Under the pieces are notes generated by a model. The model was given only the letters and a program-made list of their open reading frames with translations. It was not told the origin of the DNA and ran no database searches. Positions 24,292 to 33,569 of a DNA stretch of 64,000 nt are shown piece after piece. Every line of letters begins with the position of its first letter. Within the stretch, counting starts at the first letter, position 1. Location of the stretch: positions 456,702 through 520,701 of the forward strand of contig JAOZOU010000001.1 of assembly GCA_029933125.1 (NCBI GenBank). The letters run 5' to 3'. Source of the DNA: a bacterium (GTDB lineage Bacteria > Arandabacterota > Arandabacteria > Arandabacterales > Arandabacteraceae). The position numbers were made by a program, and so were the translations under genes.

Positions 24292-27200
24292 ATGCTACGC
24301 CTGGTTTGGGTACTAATTCTTACTACGATTTTCGTTCTGGCGGCTGTTAGCTTCGCCTTTGTTCCTCCTCAGCAAGGTTCTCAGGCTGAGTGGCACAAGG
24401 TTCCTGTGTTTGAGAAAGCACCTCCGACTCCAGAAGCTCAGGCCTCGTGGGCCAGTTTCACAGCAAGGCAGGGGCAAGCGTGGCAGGCACTATGGAATCC
24501 ACTTACAGCGACACCGCATCGCATAATAGGAAAAGGAATTCGTCTTGCACAGGTTGTAACCCCTGCCAATGTGAGGAATCTAACAGATAGCTTCTTAAAT
24601 TCCGAGAGCGACCTTCTTGGAGTCGATCCCCAAGATCTTCGGCTGCTGAGTCAGGAGAAACATGGGGCAAGATGGTACACCGACTATCAGCAGACCTATC
24701 ATGGGCTTGATGTCATTGGCGGCAAAGTCCATATAAGACTGCGTGAGGATGGTAAGGTAACTGTTTTCGGTTCTGACTTCTACAATGGAATCGATATTTC
24801 AACCTCCCCGACACTCGACAGTGAACAGGCTCTGAGGCTTGCCAAGCAGGATGTGAATTACAACGAGAAGACCGACGAAGTGCGTTCATCAAGACTTGTA
24901 ATTCTACCGGTTGTGGAGATGAAGACCGTCTCGTTCCATCTTGCCTATGAGCTAAGGCTCTTTGTGAAGCAGACTCCGGCTCTTTGGCGCATCTATGTTG
25001 ATGCTCATGATGGATCGATCCTCAGGAAAGTTAACGAAATCCACTACGATATGATCGACGGTAGTGTCAGTGGTTACATCAAGCCAATGTACATATCTGA
25101 TCCCGATGCGGAGGAGGCTTTCATAGACCAATTCGTAACCGTAACTGGGTATGGTACTGACACAACCGACGCATCCGGATACTACGCAATTGAGGCTGGA
25201 AGCGGTGGGACACGCGAACTCAAGGCAGCACTCTCAGGCAGATGGGCCATCGTTACAAACAACAATGGACCAGAGGCATCTTTCCTAGATTCGATTTCCC
25301 CTGGCAACACAGTCTCAATTGTTTGGAACGATTCAATCTCGCGAGCAGATGAACGCAATGCTTACTACCATACAAACATGGCTCATGCCAGGATAAAGGC
25401 CATAGACCCATCCTTCACAGGGATGGATCGTCAGACACCCATAAGAGTAAATCAGCCCGACTACTGTAATGCATACTGGGACGGCAACGGAATTACCCTT
25501 GGGGCTGGTTCGGGAAGTTGCCAGAATCTTGCTATGTTCTGTGATGTTATCTATCACGAATATGGACATGGCATAACGGATTTCATCTATCGTCCACTTG
25601 CACCATCGGGTGCAATGCATGAAGCTTTCTCAGACTACTTCGCGTGCACCATAACCAATGAACCTTTGATCGGTGAATACGTTATCGGCTCTGGCTACTT
25701 TCGCAACCTCGATAACAACCTCAAGTATCCTGACGATCTTACGGGTGAAGTTCACGACGACGGACGGATTCTTGCCGGATCACTCTGGGATATGAGGCAA
25801 GCTCTTTTGCCCGATGTTCACCTTGCTGATTCCCTCTTCCATTATGCGCGCTATGGCAAGGCAGACAATTTCTTTGATTATTACTATGACGTCCTTGAGA
25901 CAGATGACGATGATGGTGATCTGACGAATGGTACACCACATTATTACGAGATTGTTGAAGCCTTTGGCAAGCACGGGATTGGACCTGGTCTTTACATCAA
26001 GATAGCCCATGAACCTGTCAAGGATACAGAGGATTCAACCCAGAGTTTTGTTGTTGTTGCTACAATAACTTCAAATGTGACTCTCAATCCCGATTCCCTG
26101 ATGGTCTTCTACTCTGTCGGGGCTGGATATAGCACACTCCTGATGAACCCAACTGGCAATCCAGATGAGTATTCTGCGACAATTCCAGCTCAGAGCTATG
26201 GAACAACAGTGAACTATTACATTTATGCTCAGGGGTTCGACATAGGCTTGATTGCGACAGATCCTGACAGTGCTCCCACCTATGTTCACAGTTTCTCAAT
26301 CGGGACAGACACAGAGCCTCCGACAATCGTACATATGCCGCTTGAAGACCAGCCCGATGCGGCATGGCCCGTAACAGTCTCGGCTGAGGTCACAGATAAC
26401 CTTGGTCTTGCATCGGTAGTACTTGAGTACAGCAAGAATGGTGTTCCTCAGACATCTATTCCCATGAGCAATGTGAGCGGGAACACGTATGAGGCTACCT
26501 TCGCTGTGGCTGCCTCTGTGGGAGACCAGATCGCCTATCGAATTGTTGCAATGGACGCCTCTGCTGCGGCACATGTTACCTATGAACCTCCAACAGGTTA
26601 CCACGATTTTGGTATAGCTCATGCCTATTATTACACATTTGAGTCAGGTGACGAGGGGTGGACACATCGTGCTGGCACAGGCTGGAATGATGAGTGGCAC
26701 TTGAGCACCGAACGCAATCATACGGACGGTGGAAATACAAGCTGGAAGTGTGGATCTTCAACTGGAGGAGAATATGGCGCAAACCTCAAGGCCTTCCTTG
26801 AGTCGCCCGTGATTACTCTGGGCCCAGGTGCAAAGCTTGTCTTCTGGCATTGGATTGATGCCGAGACCTATGAACCTGTTCAGGGATCGGGCCTTGCCTG
26901 GGATGGAGCCGCACTAAGTCTTATTGATTCCGCTGGAAAGGCAACACCGATCGATCCAGTCGATGGTTATCCCTATCGCATCCTCGAGCAATCAAGTGCA
27001 CCTTTTACTGCCAACAAGCCTGTCTATTCAGGACACAGCGATTGGCAGGTAGCCATTTTCGATCTCTCATTCTATGAAGGACCTTGCCAGTTTAGACTCA
27101 AGTTTGGCTCGGATGGCTATGTTGGGGGTGAAGGCTGGTACATCGATGATGTGATGATTTGGAGCCAGGATGCTCTGGCAGGCCTCCCTGCTTGCGATGA

Positions 27201-27510
27201 CAATTGCGATCAGGATCTCGGTGTTCCCCTTGAGTTTGGTCTGGGCCCAGCAATTCCCAACCCCACACGGGGTTCAGTTAAAATCGCCTATGCCGTGCCT
27301 TCAGCCAGTGACCGCATAGTCATCAAGATCTACGACATCCAGGGCAGGCTTGCAGCAAAACTCCTCGATGGAGCAAAGACTCCAGGCTGGTATTCAGTAA
27401 CCTGGGATGGCAGCAATGCCAGCGGAACACGGGTAGCACCAGGTATCTACTTTGTTAGAATGGAAGCTAAGGACTTCACAAGATCAATGAAGGTTATGCT
27501 TCTTAAATAG
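24292..27510 (+). CDS. Secreted M4/M36-type zinc metalloprotease with FlgD-type C-terminal domain
   Basis: The 1072-residue protein starts with a Sec signal peptide (MLRLVWVLILTTIFVLAAVSFA). An FTP-type propeptide region follows (about 100-260). The catalytic motif YHEYGHGITDF is near residue 422 and the third zinc ligand region GAMHEAFSDYFA about 20 residues later, as in fungalysin/thermolysin families. After the protease there are beta-sandwich modules, a MAM/jelly-roll-like segment (FESGDEGWTHRAGTGWNDEWH, about 780-960), and a C-terminal FlgD-type Ig domain (NPTRGSVKIAY, IKIYDIQGRLAAKLL, SVTWDGSNASGTRVAPGIYFVRM). The last domain is typical of surface or type IX-like cargo in FCB bacteria. 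AAAGGAGGG precedes the ATG. It likely degrades extracellular protein. Confidence 0.92.
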   Translation: MLRLVWVLILTTIFVLAAVSFAFVPPQQGSQAEWHKVPVFEKAPPTPEAQASWASFTARQGQAWQALWNPLTATPHRIIGKGIRLAQVVTPANVRNLTDSFLNSESDLLGVDPQDLRLLSQEKHGARWYTDYQQTYHGLDVIGGKVHIRLREDGKVTVFGSDFYNGIDISTSPTLDSEQALRLAKQDVNYNEKTDEVRSSRLVILPVVEMKTVSFHLAYELRLFVKQTPALWRIYVDAHDGSILRKVNEIHYDMIDGSVSGYIKPMYISDPDAEEAFIDQFVTVTGYGTDTTDASGYYAIEAGSGGTRELKAALSGRWAIVTNNNGPEASFLDSISPGNTVSIVWNDSISRADERNAYYHTNMAHARIKAIDPSFTGMDRQTPIRVNQPDYCNAYWDGNGITLGAGSGSCQNLAMFCDVIYHEYGHGITDFIYRPLAPSGAMHEAFSDYFACTITNEPLIGEYVIGSGYFRNLDNNLKYPDDLTGEVHDDGRILAGSLWDMRQALLPDVHLADSLFHYARYGKADNFFDYYYDVLETDDDDGDLTNGTPHYYEIVEAFGKHGIGPGLYIKIAHEPVKDTEDSTQSFVVVATITSNVTLNPDSLMVFYSVGAGYSTLLMNPTGNPDEYSATIPAQSYGTTVNYYIYAQGFDIGLIATDPDSAPTYVHSFSIGTDTEPPTIVHMPLEDQPDAAWPVTVSAEVTDNLGLASVVLEYSKNGVPQTSIPMSNVSGNTYEATFAVAASVGDQIAYRIVAMDASAAAHVTYEPPTGYHDFGIAHAYYYTFESGDEGWTHRAGTGWNDEWHLSTERNHTDGGNTSWKCGSSTGGEYGANLKAFLESPVITLGPGAKLVFWHWIDAETYEPVQGSGLAWDGAALSLIDSAGKATPIDPVDGYPYRILEQSSAPFTANKPVYSGHSDWQVAIFDLSFYEGPCQFRLKFGSDGYVGGEGWYIDDVMIWSQDALAGLPACDDNCDQDLGVPLEFGLGPAIPNPTRGSVKIAYAVPSASDRIVIKIYDIQGRLAAKLLDGAKTPGWYSVTWDGSNASGTRVAPGIYFVRMEAKDFTRSMKVMLLK

Positions 27511-27537
27511 GTAAGTTGACATCTGCAGAGTCCACGT

Positions 27538-27563
27538 GAGGGAAGCGCTAAGGAGCTTCCCTC
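27538..27563 (+). terminator. Hairpin terminator of the metalloprotease gene
   Basis: GAGGGAAGC pairs perfectly with GCTTCCCTC around an 8-nt loop, 27 nt after the stop. The tail is CTTGCTTCTT, almost the same as the tail of the hairpin at 10228. Confidence 0.6.
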
Positions 27564-27706
27564 CTTGCTTCTTGGTTTGCTTGCTTCGCCTCTAGTTTGG
27601 AATTTCGACTCTATTTCTCCAAGAACGCTTTTCCGCGGTGTAGTTTCCCAAAGACTTTGATCCCCCGCCCGCACCCTCTCCAAAATGGTCTACGCATCGA
27701 AGTGAG

Positions 27707-28573
27707 CTATACAAGTGTTTCCCCACGATAAAAAGGTGAGGCTGGATCATCTTCCGCCGGAGAAGTCTCTTCAGCGGGTATAGCCAACAGCTCCCCATAG
27801 AATTCAGGTCGCCTGTCCTTGAGAACATGATTACGCTGGGTTATCATCTTGTTGTTGGCAAGGTCCGGTTCAATTTCAATGACTCGCAAGCCCTCTTCGG
27901 TATCATCAGCGCGCACCAGCACCTCACCACGCGGACCAACAATCTGGCTCATTCCGATGAACCTAAGTTCCAGCCCAGCCCTTGCCTCCGTTCCTACTCG
28001 ATTGACTGTGACCGCAAAGACTCCATTCTCAATGCACCTTGTAATCATTGCTCTTGGACAATAGGGGAGAACAAGATTTGATGGATGGCAAATAATCTGT
28101 GCCCCCTTGAGGGCAAGGATACGTGTGACCTCGGGGAATATCCAGTCGAAGCAAATCATGAGCCCGACTTTAGCACCCCTCACTGAAACCACATCAAGAG
28201 ATAGGTTGCCAGGTGTGAAAAGTTCCTTTTCACGATCAAAGAGATGAAGCTTGCGATACTTGGCTCTTATGTCTCCATCTTCGATAAGATAGCAGGAGTT
28301 ATAGCATTCCCCATCAGCCCTTTCCGCAATCCCAGCCACGATTGCCATATTGAGCTTCAGTGAGAGTTGCTTAAGGAAGGTGAAAGTTTCACCTGCCTCG
28401 TCCTCTGCTAGCTCAAGGAGCTCGTCTTTAGATTCGAAGATGTATCCTGTTGAAAAGAGCTCCGGCAAGACTACAAGATCTGCCTTGGCTCCTTCGAGAA
28501 ATTGCTCAACACGCTCAAGGTTAGCTTTCTTATCTCCGAAAGCAGGCGCAAACTGCAGAAAACCAATTCTCAT
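27707..28573 (-). CDS. Carbon-nitrogen hydrolase (nitrilase superfamily amidase)
   Basis: The 288-residue protein has the Glu-Lys-Cys triad: E38 in VVLPELFSTGY, K108 in KYRKLHLFDREKELFTPG, and C141 in MICFDWIFPEV. Length fits omega-amidase, N-carbamoylputrescine or beta-ureidopropionase-type branches; the substrate cannot be read from sequence. It is cytoplasmic and appears monocistronic, convergent with the metalloprotease gene. Confidence 0.9.
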   Translation of the reverse strand: MRIGFLQFAPAFGDKKANLERVEQFLEGAKADLVVLPELFSTGYIFESKDELLELAEDEAGETFTFLKQLSLKLNMAIVAGIAERADGECYNSCYLIEDGDIRAKYRKLHLFDREKELFTPGNLSLDVVSVRGAKVGLMICFDWIFPEVTRILALKGAQIICHPSNLVLPYCPRAMITRCIENGVFAVTVNRVGTEARAGLELRFIGMSQIVGPRGEVLVRADDTEEGLRVIEIEPDLANNKMITQRNHVLKDRRPEFYGELLAIPAEETSPAEDDPASPFYRGETLV

Positions 28574-28867
28574 TTTCCCCTCCCAGGTTATCTCCCGTTC
28601 AGTTCCACATGAATCTTAGCCCATTCTCCTCACAGAGATGAGTGTATCAATTAGACTTGGGGCTTTTGACCCATCATCTGGTTCATCTCACCCAGACTCA
28701 CTAGTCTGAGAAGTCCTCCCACCACAACCAACTCGCTACCCAATGTAGCATATCTCCTTACGCATAAACAAGTTCCTCGAAATCTTTCAATGGCAATAAT
28801 TGCATCTTCGTCTGGCACGGTCTGTGCTACAGCAACACAGTGGGTCGCGCACTCCTTTTAAGGAGAA

Positions 28868-28948
28868 GATGAGCGGCTCGGGGGTTCGCAATAAGCCCCG
28901 CACATCAAGGTGCTCCCGCAACCATCAAGCGAACCCCCAGCCCTCATC
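28868..28948 (+). ncRNA. Structured leader or small RNA candidate
   Basis: Three nested helices close an 81-nt element: GATGAG (28868) with CTCATC (28943), GGCT (28875) with AGCC (28939), and a perfect 10-bp GGGGGTTCGC (28880) with GCGAACCCCC (28929). The inner loop holds GCAC/GTGC (28900-28913). GGGG 28881-28884 could instead pair locally with CCCC 28896-28899, giving an alternative fold. It ends 17 nt before the next start codon and includes no known riboswitch core that I recognise. A cis-regulatory leader of the following gene is the simplest reading. Confidence 0.5.
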
Positions 28949-28965
28949 CAAATTGGAAGGGAAAG

Positions 28966-29721
28966 ATGGAAGGCAAAGAGTTCTATTTCGATCTTAAAGA
29001 TAAGCACACCGAACCCACTTTCTTCTTTATGCTCAACTGTGTACTCATGACTCGCGCTCAGAATGAAGTTGAAGATGGAGGCAGATTCGAAGAGGAAATC
29101 AATGTGTATTTGGCAAATCTTCTATCGGCTTTCGCAAACCCATCCTACATTGAGCATCTTAAACCTTATCTTTCTGATCATGACATTGAAGTATTCAAGC
29201 GGCTTGAGAAATCCAATGATGCCAGGCTCAAATATACGATCTACAAGGCAAATGCTGATTTCTTGCTCTTCTCAATTGGCATCTTCGATGCTGAGGGTGA
29301 GAAAGCCCTTCCCTTGGGGCCTGAGTTCAGACACGGTCATCAGGGACAGATGGGAAAGGGGCAGACCTACTACCACTTTGCCTTCTCTTACAGTCAGCGC
29401 CTTCCGGGACTGGGTGATACCATACCGCATGTCCTTGAGCAGCTCAGCAAGGGCTTCGAAAAGTATGTCACAATTCTTTCTTACCTGAGAGGGGAATACT
29501 TCGACATTGTGCGACGCCTCTCTGACGGCGAGATCTATCATCTCATGCGTTCAGTTCAAGCCTCTGGCAGGAAGATGCAACTCGAGCAAAAGCAAAATGA
29601 ATTCCTCGATGCCTACCTTGATTGGAAAAACCTAGGTACGGAAGAGGCGAGGCAACGGGTGCTGGCTCTTGCTGAGGAGCTAAGAATCCTTGATCCCACC
29701 TTCTCGTATAAGCTTGAATAA
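28966..29721 (+). CDS. Conserved-looking protein of unknown function
   Basis: The 251-residue soluble protein is preceded by GGAAGGGAAAG and by the structured element ending at 28948. It is rich in helices, with a central segment GPEFRHGHQGQMGKGQTYYHFAFSYSQRLPG and a charged C-terminus. No transmembrane segment or catalytic motif was recognised. Composition and codon use look like the genuine genes nearby, and no frame on the other strand competes. Function unknown. Confidence 0.75.
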   Translation: MEGKEFYFDLKDKHTEPTFFFMLNCVLMTRAQNEVEDGGRFEEEINVYLANLLSAFANPSYIEHLKPYLSDHDIEVFKRLEKSNDARLKYTIYKANADFLLFSIGIFDAEGEKALPLGPEFRHGHQGQMGKGQTYYHFAFSYSQRLPGLGDTIPHVLEQLSKGFEKYVTILSYLRGEYFDIVRRLSDGEIYHLMRSVQASGRKMQLEQKQNEFLDAYLDWKNLGTEEARQRVLALAEELRILDPTFSYKLE

Positions 29722-30322
29722 GGGATCTTGATTTGGGGGCTGGGAACTCAGGGCTTCCGGGATTTCGGCATTTCGGGATCTCGGGTTTTTGCCGTCTTCG
29801 TATCTGGGGGATTGAGGATATCGGCTTGTGGCTTTCGGCTTAAGGCTCCTATCGAAGATTTCTGTTACGGCCTTGCGACCCAGAAACTTTCACTCAGCGA
29901 TTCAGAGTTTCGGGTTTTCGCCCCGACCATCCACGGCTGAACGATTTCTGCTCGGTATTTCGCTTGAGGACGTGCGTTTGGGAATTCCCCGTCAGGGTCT
30001 TCGCCAGCACGCGAGCAAATAGCAAAATCCCCGCCGGGTGCCGCGTGTTCAGGTTATTCCTGACCCGGATTCATCCAGGTGGGTGCCCGCACTCACGCTT
30101 CATGTCTTCTGACCCGAAGCCAGACCCGCAATCCACGTGAGGATTTAAGGCTCCCTTATGTTGCGCTGTTGGCTCAGAATACACTGGCAACATCGCGTGC
30201 AACGGCAGGGATTTTGTTTCTATTCAATTCTCACATCCGCGACCCTTCCGCGACCCTTTATGAGTATACCAATCCCCAACCCCAAAGTCAACCACGCGAT
30301 CTTCGTGGTAGTGTACGATAGA
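29722..30322. other. Non-coding spacer before the IS256 element
   Basis: About 600 nt with only short overlapping frames. It is locally repetitive (GGGATTTCGGCATTTCGGGATCTCGGG near 29757 in pieces). No promoter, RNA gene or gene remnant was recognised. It marks the beginning of the decayed accessory region. Confidence 0.5.
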
Positions 30323-30355
30323 GTTCGCAGATTTGGCTTTGAAGGAGAAACAAGA

Positions 30356-30403
30356 GGGGTGTAACCTCCGGGAAAAACCCTAAACGAAAGGAGGCGACAC
30401 CCC
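30356..30403 (+). promoter_or_regulatory. Hairpin that sequesters the transposase ribosome-binding site
   Basis: GGGGTGT (30356) pairs with ACACCCC (30397-30403) and CCTCC (30365) with the Shine-Dalgarno GGAGG (30390-30394), directly before ATG 30404. The outer stem is conserved in the fragment at 35933 (GGGGTGT ... ACACCCC), where the inner part has diverged. This would limit translation of the transposase. Confidence 0.65.
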
Positions 30404-30551
30404 ATGAAAGAACTCTATCTGGATGATAGAGATATCAATGAGGTTTGGCAAGAGTTTAATCAGCTGGGGTGGCAGCAGACAGAGCAGGACATGTCAAGGC
30501 TATTGAAGGAGATGTTGGAGCACTTCAGTCATGAGGAGTTAGTTAGGCAGA

Positions 30552-30578
30552 CCTGCCTGTGCATTGCACGCAGACAGG
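30552..30578 (+). repeat. 27-bp palindromic repeat, copy A (inside transposase frame)
   Basis: CCTGCCTGTGCA then TTGCACGCAGACAGG. It is an imperfect palindrome, 27 bp = 9 codons, read here as CLCIARRQ between RQT and VGAGWYE, where IS256 relatives run on directly. Confidence 0.75.
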
Positions 30579-31155
30579 TAGGGGCTGGCTGGTATGAGCA
30601 TAGTGACATGAGGCGAGGTTACAGGAGTGGGAGGAGGCTGAGGCGTGTTGTGACCAGATGGGGGACAGTGGAGTTAGAGATCCCGAAGGTTCGCAAGGGA
30701 GGGTTTGTGCCAAGTGTTTTGCGTAGGTATGAGCAATACCGGGAGGATGTGGAGAAGTTGGTGAGGGAGATGTTTTTAAGTGGAGTCTCCACCAGGCAGA
30801 TAGGACCCATAGTATGGCGTCTTACCGGCAGTGGGATGAGTGCAAGTACAGTTAGCAGGATAGTTAGAGAGTTGGACGGTATGGTGCGGGAGTATAAGAG
30901 TCGGGAGTTGAGAGATGAGTATGTGTATTTACTGTTGGATGGAGTGAGTCAGAGGGTGCGGACCTCGGTTGGAGTTAAGCGGCGAGTGGTGTTGTGTGCG
31001 ATAGGGATAAGAGCGGATGGTACCAAGGAGGTAGTCTCATATAGGGAGGCTCAAGCGAGATAGTGTCTCTGGGTGGGAAGCATTTTTGAGGGATATGAGC
31101 GATAGGGGCTTACGGGGCAAGGGCTTGAGGTTGATAGTGAGTGATAATGCGCCTG

Positions 31156-31182
31156 CCTGCCTGTGCGTTGCACGCAGACAGG
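31156..31182 (+). repeat. 27-bp palindromic repeat, copy B (inside transposase frame)
   Basis: CCTGCCTGTGCG then TTGCACGCAGACAGG, read as CLCVARRQ between the SDNA catalytic motif and GLMRALEMVYP. The insertion keeps the frame. Confidence 0.75.
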
Positions 31183-31656
31183 GGCTGATGCGCGCCCTTG
31201 AGATGGTGTATCCGTGGGTGGCACATCAGTTGTGTTGGGTGCACAAGATGTGGAATGTTTTGGGGAAGGTTCGTAAGGTGGATCATGAAGGCCTTAAGCG
31301 GGGACTCAGGGCGATATATGAAGCCCGGAGCCGCAAGGCTGCCTTGGAAGCCTATCTTAGGTGGGCGAGGAGGTGGAGACCGAAGTATCCCCGAGCTGTA
31401 AGGAGTGTGGAGAGGCATCTTGAGGAGTTGCTCAACCTGTTTCTGTGCCCTGCCCATCACAGGCGCTATATAAGGAGTGTGAACCTGATTGAGCGGTCAT
31501 TCAGGGAGGTCAGGAGAAGAACAAGGCCCATAACTACATTTACCAATCCTGACAGTTGTGACCGTATCATCTTTGGAGTGATATCTAAGTTGAATATGCA
31601 ATGGAGGAGATCACCCCTCAAAGAATTTGCGAACAAACCTTGACCCCACCTCTACT

Positions 31657-32360
31657 TCGACTTTAAATACATTTATTGATGCCTTAAACTTTTTCGGATC
31701 GAAAGATCCCCAAAAATCCTATCGATGGCATCAAGCGTCCCAAAAGGATAGGAAACTGCCGGTAGTGTTAAGTGGGGAGGAGATTGCAAAGATCTTACCA
31801 TCTGTGGATAATGTAAGACAGAAGGCGCCTCTTGTCTTGGCTTATTGAGCAGGGTTGAGAGTCAGTAAAGTAGTAAAATTAAAGCCAGAGGATATAGATG
31901 CAAATAGAAAACCAAGTGTTGTAAAAGGAAGTAGGAGCAGAAAAGAAAGATATACTGTGCTTTCCAACACAGCGATCGATGTTTTGAGAAACTACTAGAT
32001 AAACATATAGAAAAGACAAATGCTTATTTGAAGAGGAAAAAAGGAATGCATCTTTCAACAAGGAGAGCAGATAAGATATTCACAAGTGCTTGTAAGAAGA
32101 CGGCAATCAACACGGGAGTCTCATTCCGCAGATTGAGGCATGGTTTTGCCACTTGCCTGCCTGTGCGGGCGAGCCGCACGCACATGGGTCTTTTAGAATC
32201 TGGTAAGGATCTAACATATATCCAAGAATTGTTAGGGCATGGTCATAGCAAAACGATCGAGATTCATGCCCATGTCAGCAGAAAGAATCGGGAAGGCACT
32301 GTTAGTCCAATCGATACCACAGGCCTTCCTAATGGAGGCGCTAGGCGACAGTGTTTCTAA
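31657..32360 (+). pseudogene. Tyrosine recombinase/integrase remnant
   Basis: The segment encodes pieces of an integrase in several frames: LPVVLSGEEIAKILPSV, then LVLAY-TGA-AGLRVSKVVKLKPEDID, and after further shifts FRRLRHGFAT and LLESGKDLTYIQELLGHGHSKT. The TGA replaces a Ser codon in the YSAGLR motif, so this is decay and not selenocysteine. The base composition is AT-richer than neighbours. A diverged copy of the palindromic repeat splits RHGFAT from LLESGKD. It abuts the right end of IS256 copy 1. Confidence 0.75.
32156..32187 (+). repeat. Diverged palindromic repeat, copy F (inside integrase remnant)
   Basis: CCTGCCTGTGCGGGC then GAGCCGCACGCACATGG. It shares the left arm with the 27-bp repeats but has a longer centre and a different right arm. 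It lies in frame between FATC and LLESGKD of the integrase remnant. Confidence 0.55.
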
Positions 32361-32493
32361 AATCAAAGCATTCTGTTTGTTCCTGCAGAGGAAGTATATC
32401 TGTGCTAGGTGCGGATATGAGCACCTTGGGCGTAATTCGGCACACGCTGATAAAGCAAGAATCTTGTCAATCTGCTTGTTCTCACGCTAGCCT

Positions 32494-33261
32494 ATGATTG
32501 TTGTCCATAAGATAAGAACTGGATTCAAAGCTTTGCGGATAATAGAAAATTGGTTTACATTTGCGCTCGACTATTTTGGACTAATTGATCGTCCATACGT
32601 GATATTTAAACTCAGAACCGGGATTCAATACAAAGCGAGAGCAAGAACCCGGGAAAGACATATGATAACGGATATTTGGATACATCAAGTCTACACCAAA
32701 GAATTCGATATAGAGAAGAATGATATTGTCGTAGATATTGGTGCAAACATTGGTGTCTTTTCAGTCTTTGCATCCTATTTCGCCAAGAACGGCACAGTCT
32801 ACGCATTTGAACCAGAGCCAGAAAGTTTCGAATTGTTAAGAGAAAATGCAGAAAGTAACAATATGAGTAATATTCGCTTGATTAACAAAGCAGTTTCTGC
32901 TCGATCCGGAAAAAGAGATTTCTATGTAGGTCGTCCTGGATCCGGAGGTCATACTTTTTGCCGAATAAAAGGCAGAAAAATTACAGTTCAGACCATCTCA
33001 TTAGAAGATTTCTTCAAACGATATGAATTGCCAAAATTAGATTTTTTGAAGATGGATTGTGAAGGGGCAGAATACGAAATTCTATTCAATTGTCCCAGAA
33101 CTACATTAGCCAAGATCAAAAAGATATCTATGGAATACCATGATATTGATAGAGACAAAAATGGAAATTCATTGAAGAAATTCTTAGAGAATAACGGATT
33201 TACAGTAAAAAAAACCGGAAGAACTGGTGAGAAAATAGGTTATCTTTATGCCAAGAGGTAA
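32494..33261 (+). CDS. FkbM-family methyltransferase
   Basis: The 255-residue protein has SAM motif I VVDIGANIGVFSVFAS, motif II VYAFEPEPESFELLREN, and the FkbM-type LDFLKMDCEGAEYEIL. Such enzymes O-methylate sugars or glycan ends, often in polysaccharide clusters. Codon use is clearly more AT-rich than the flanking genes, and it sits between IS copies, so recent transfer is likely. No other polysaccharide gene adjoins it except the GT87-like protein at 34387. Confidence 0.88.
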   Translation: MIVVHKIRTGFKALRIIENWFTFALDYFGLIDRPYVIFKLRTGIQYKARARTRERHMITDIWIHQVYTKEFDIEKNDIVVDIGANIGVFSVFASYFAKNGTVYAFEPEPESFELLRENAESNNMSNIRLINKAVSARSGKRDFYVGRPGSGGHTFCRIKGRKITVQTISLEDFFKRYELPKLDFLKMDCEGAEYEILFNCPRTTLAKIKKISMEYHDIDRDKNGNSLKKFLENNGFTVKKTGRTGEKIGYLYAKR

Positions 33262-33545
33262 ATAAGGATCGCTCTCTCGGAACCCTCGGCTCACATTCCT
33301 TCACTGCGGTCCTAACGAACAGGCCCAACAGCAAATACACTGGGAATGTGTGCTCTGTTTGATTTCACCAAATCGCCTCCGGCGACTTGGCATATTTGCA
33401 ATGCAGCATCGGAAATTGCTGCTGAATACGATGGGGTTGTCAACAATGATTTCCAAGCATCAAGAAGATCATCTTGGAAAAAATCTTCCTAACGGATCCT
33501 GACATCATAGAGCATTTGTTGGTCCTGCTGGGAAATATGACCTTG
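33262..33545. other. Non-coding junction between FkbM gene and IS256 copy 2
   Basis: About 280 nt with no recognisable gene or signal. It probably consists of rearranged remnants. Confidence 0.4.
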
Positions 33546-33569
33546 TTAGTGCAACGGTCATAGAGACAC

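Larger units (their letters stand above)
30323..31634 (+). mobile_element. IS256-family insertion sequence, copy 1 (near full length)
   Basis: Left end GTTCGCAGATTTGG (30323) and right end, read inward, GTTCGCAAATTC (from 31634) are imperfect inverted repeats flanking a transposase frame. Boundaries may extend slightly outward: a similar GGTAGT.TACG stretch precedes the left end here and at 35915. Two further partial copies lie at 33570-34354 and 35933-36139. Target-site duplication was not identified. Confidence 0.75.
30404..31643 (+). pseudogene. IS256-family transposase, frameshifted
   Basis: Frame 1 (30404-31063, 219 residues) has the N-terminal part with RRGYRSGRRLRRVVTRWGTVELEIPKVRKG and the first catalytic Asp in YLLLDGVSQ. 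Frame 2 (31086-31643) resumes with LRDMSDRGLRGKGL, second Asp in LIVSDNA and Glu in NLIERSFREVRRRTRPI. The frames join near 31050-31062, where one extra base (or two missing) creates the TAG. Copy 2 at 33800 has exactly the same shift. Two 27-bp palindromes are inserted in frame, at 30552 and 31156. Mutation is the simplest explanation for the shift; programmed frameshifting is possible but not supported by a slippery run. Confidence 0.8.

Noticed and set aside
28868-28948. Structured leader as a known riboswitch (fluoride) or SRP RNA
   Set aside because: The TTCGC and ATAA pieces recall the fluoride motif, but the order of helices does not fit, and the SRP GGAAGCAGCC-type loop is absent.
31840-31850. 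In-frame TGA in the integrase remnant as a possible selenocysteine
   Set aside because: It replaces Ser in YSAGLR, is not a redox site, and the same frame has further stops and shifts, so it is decay.
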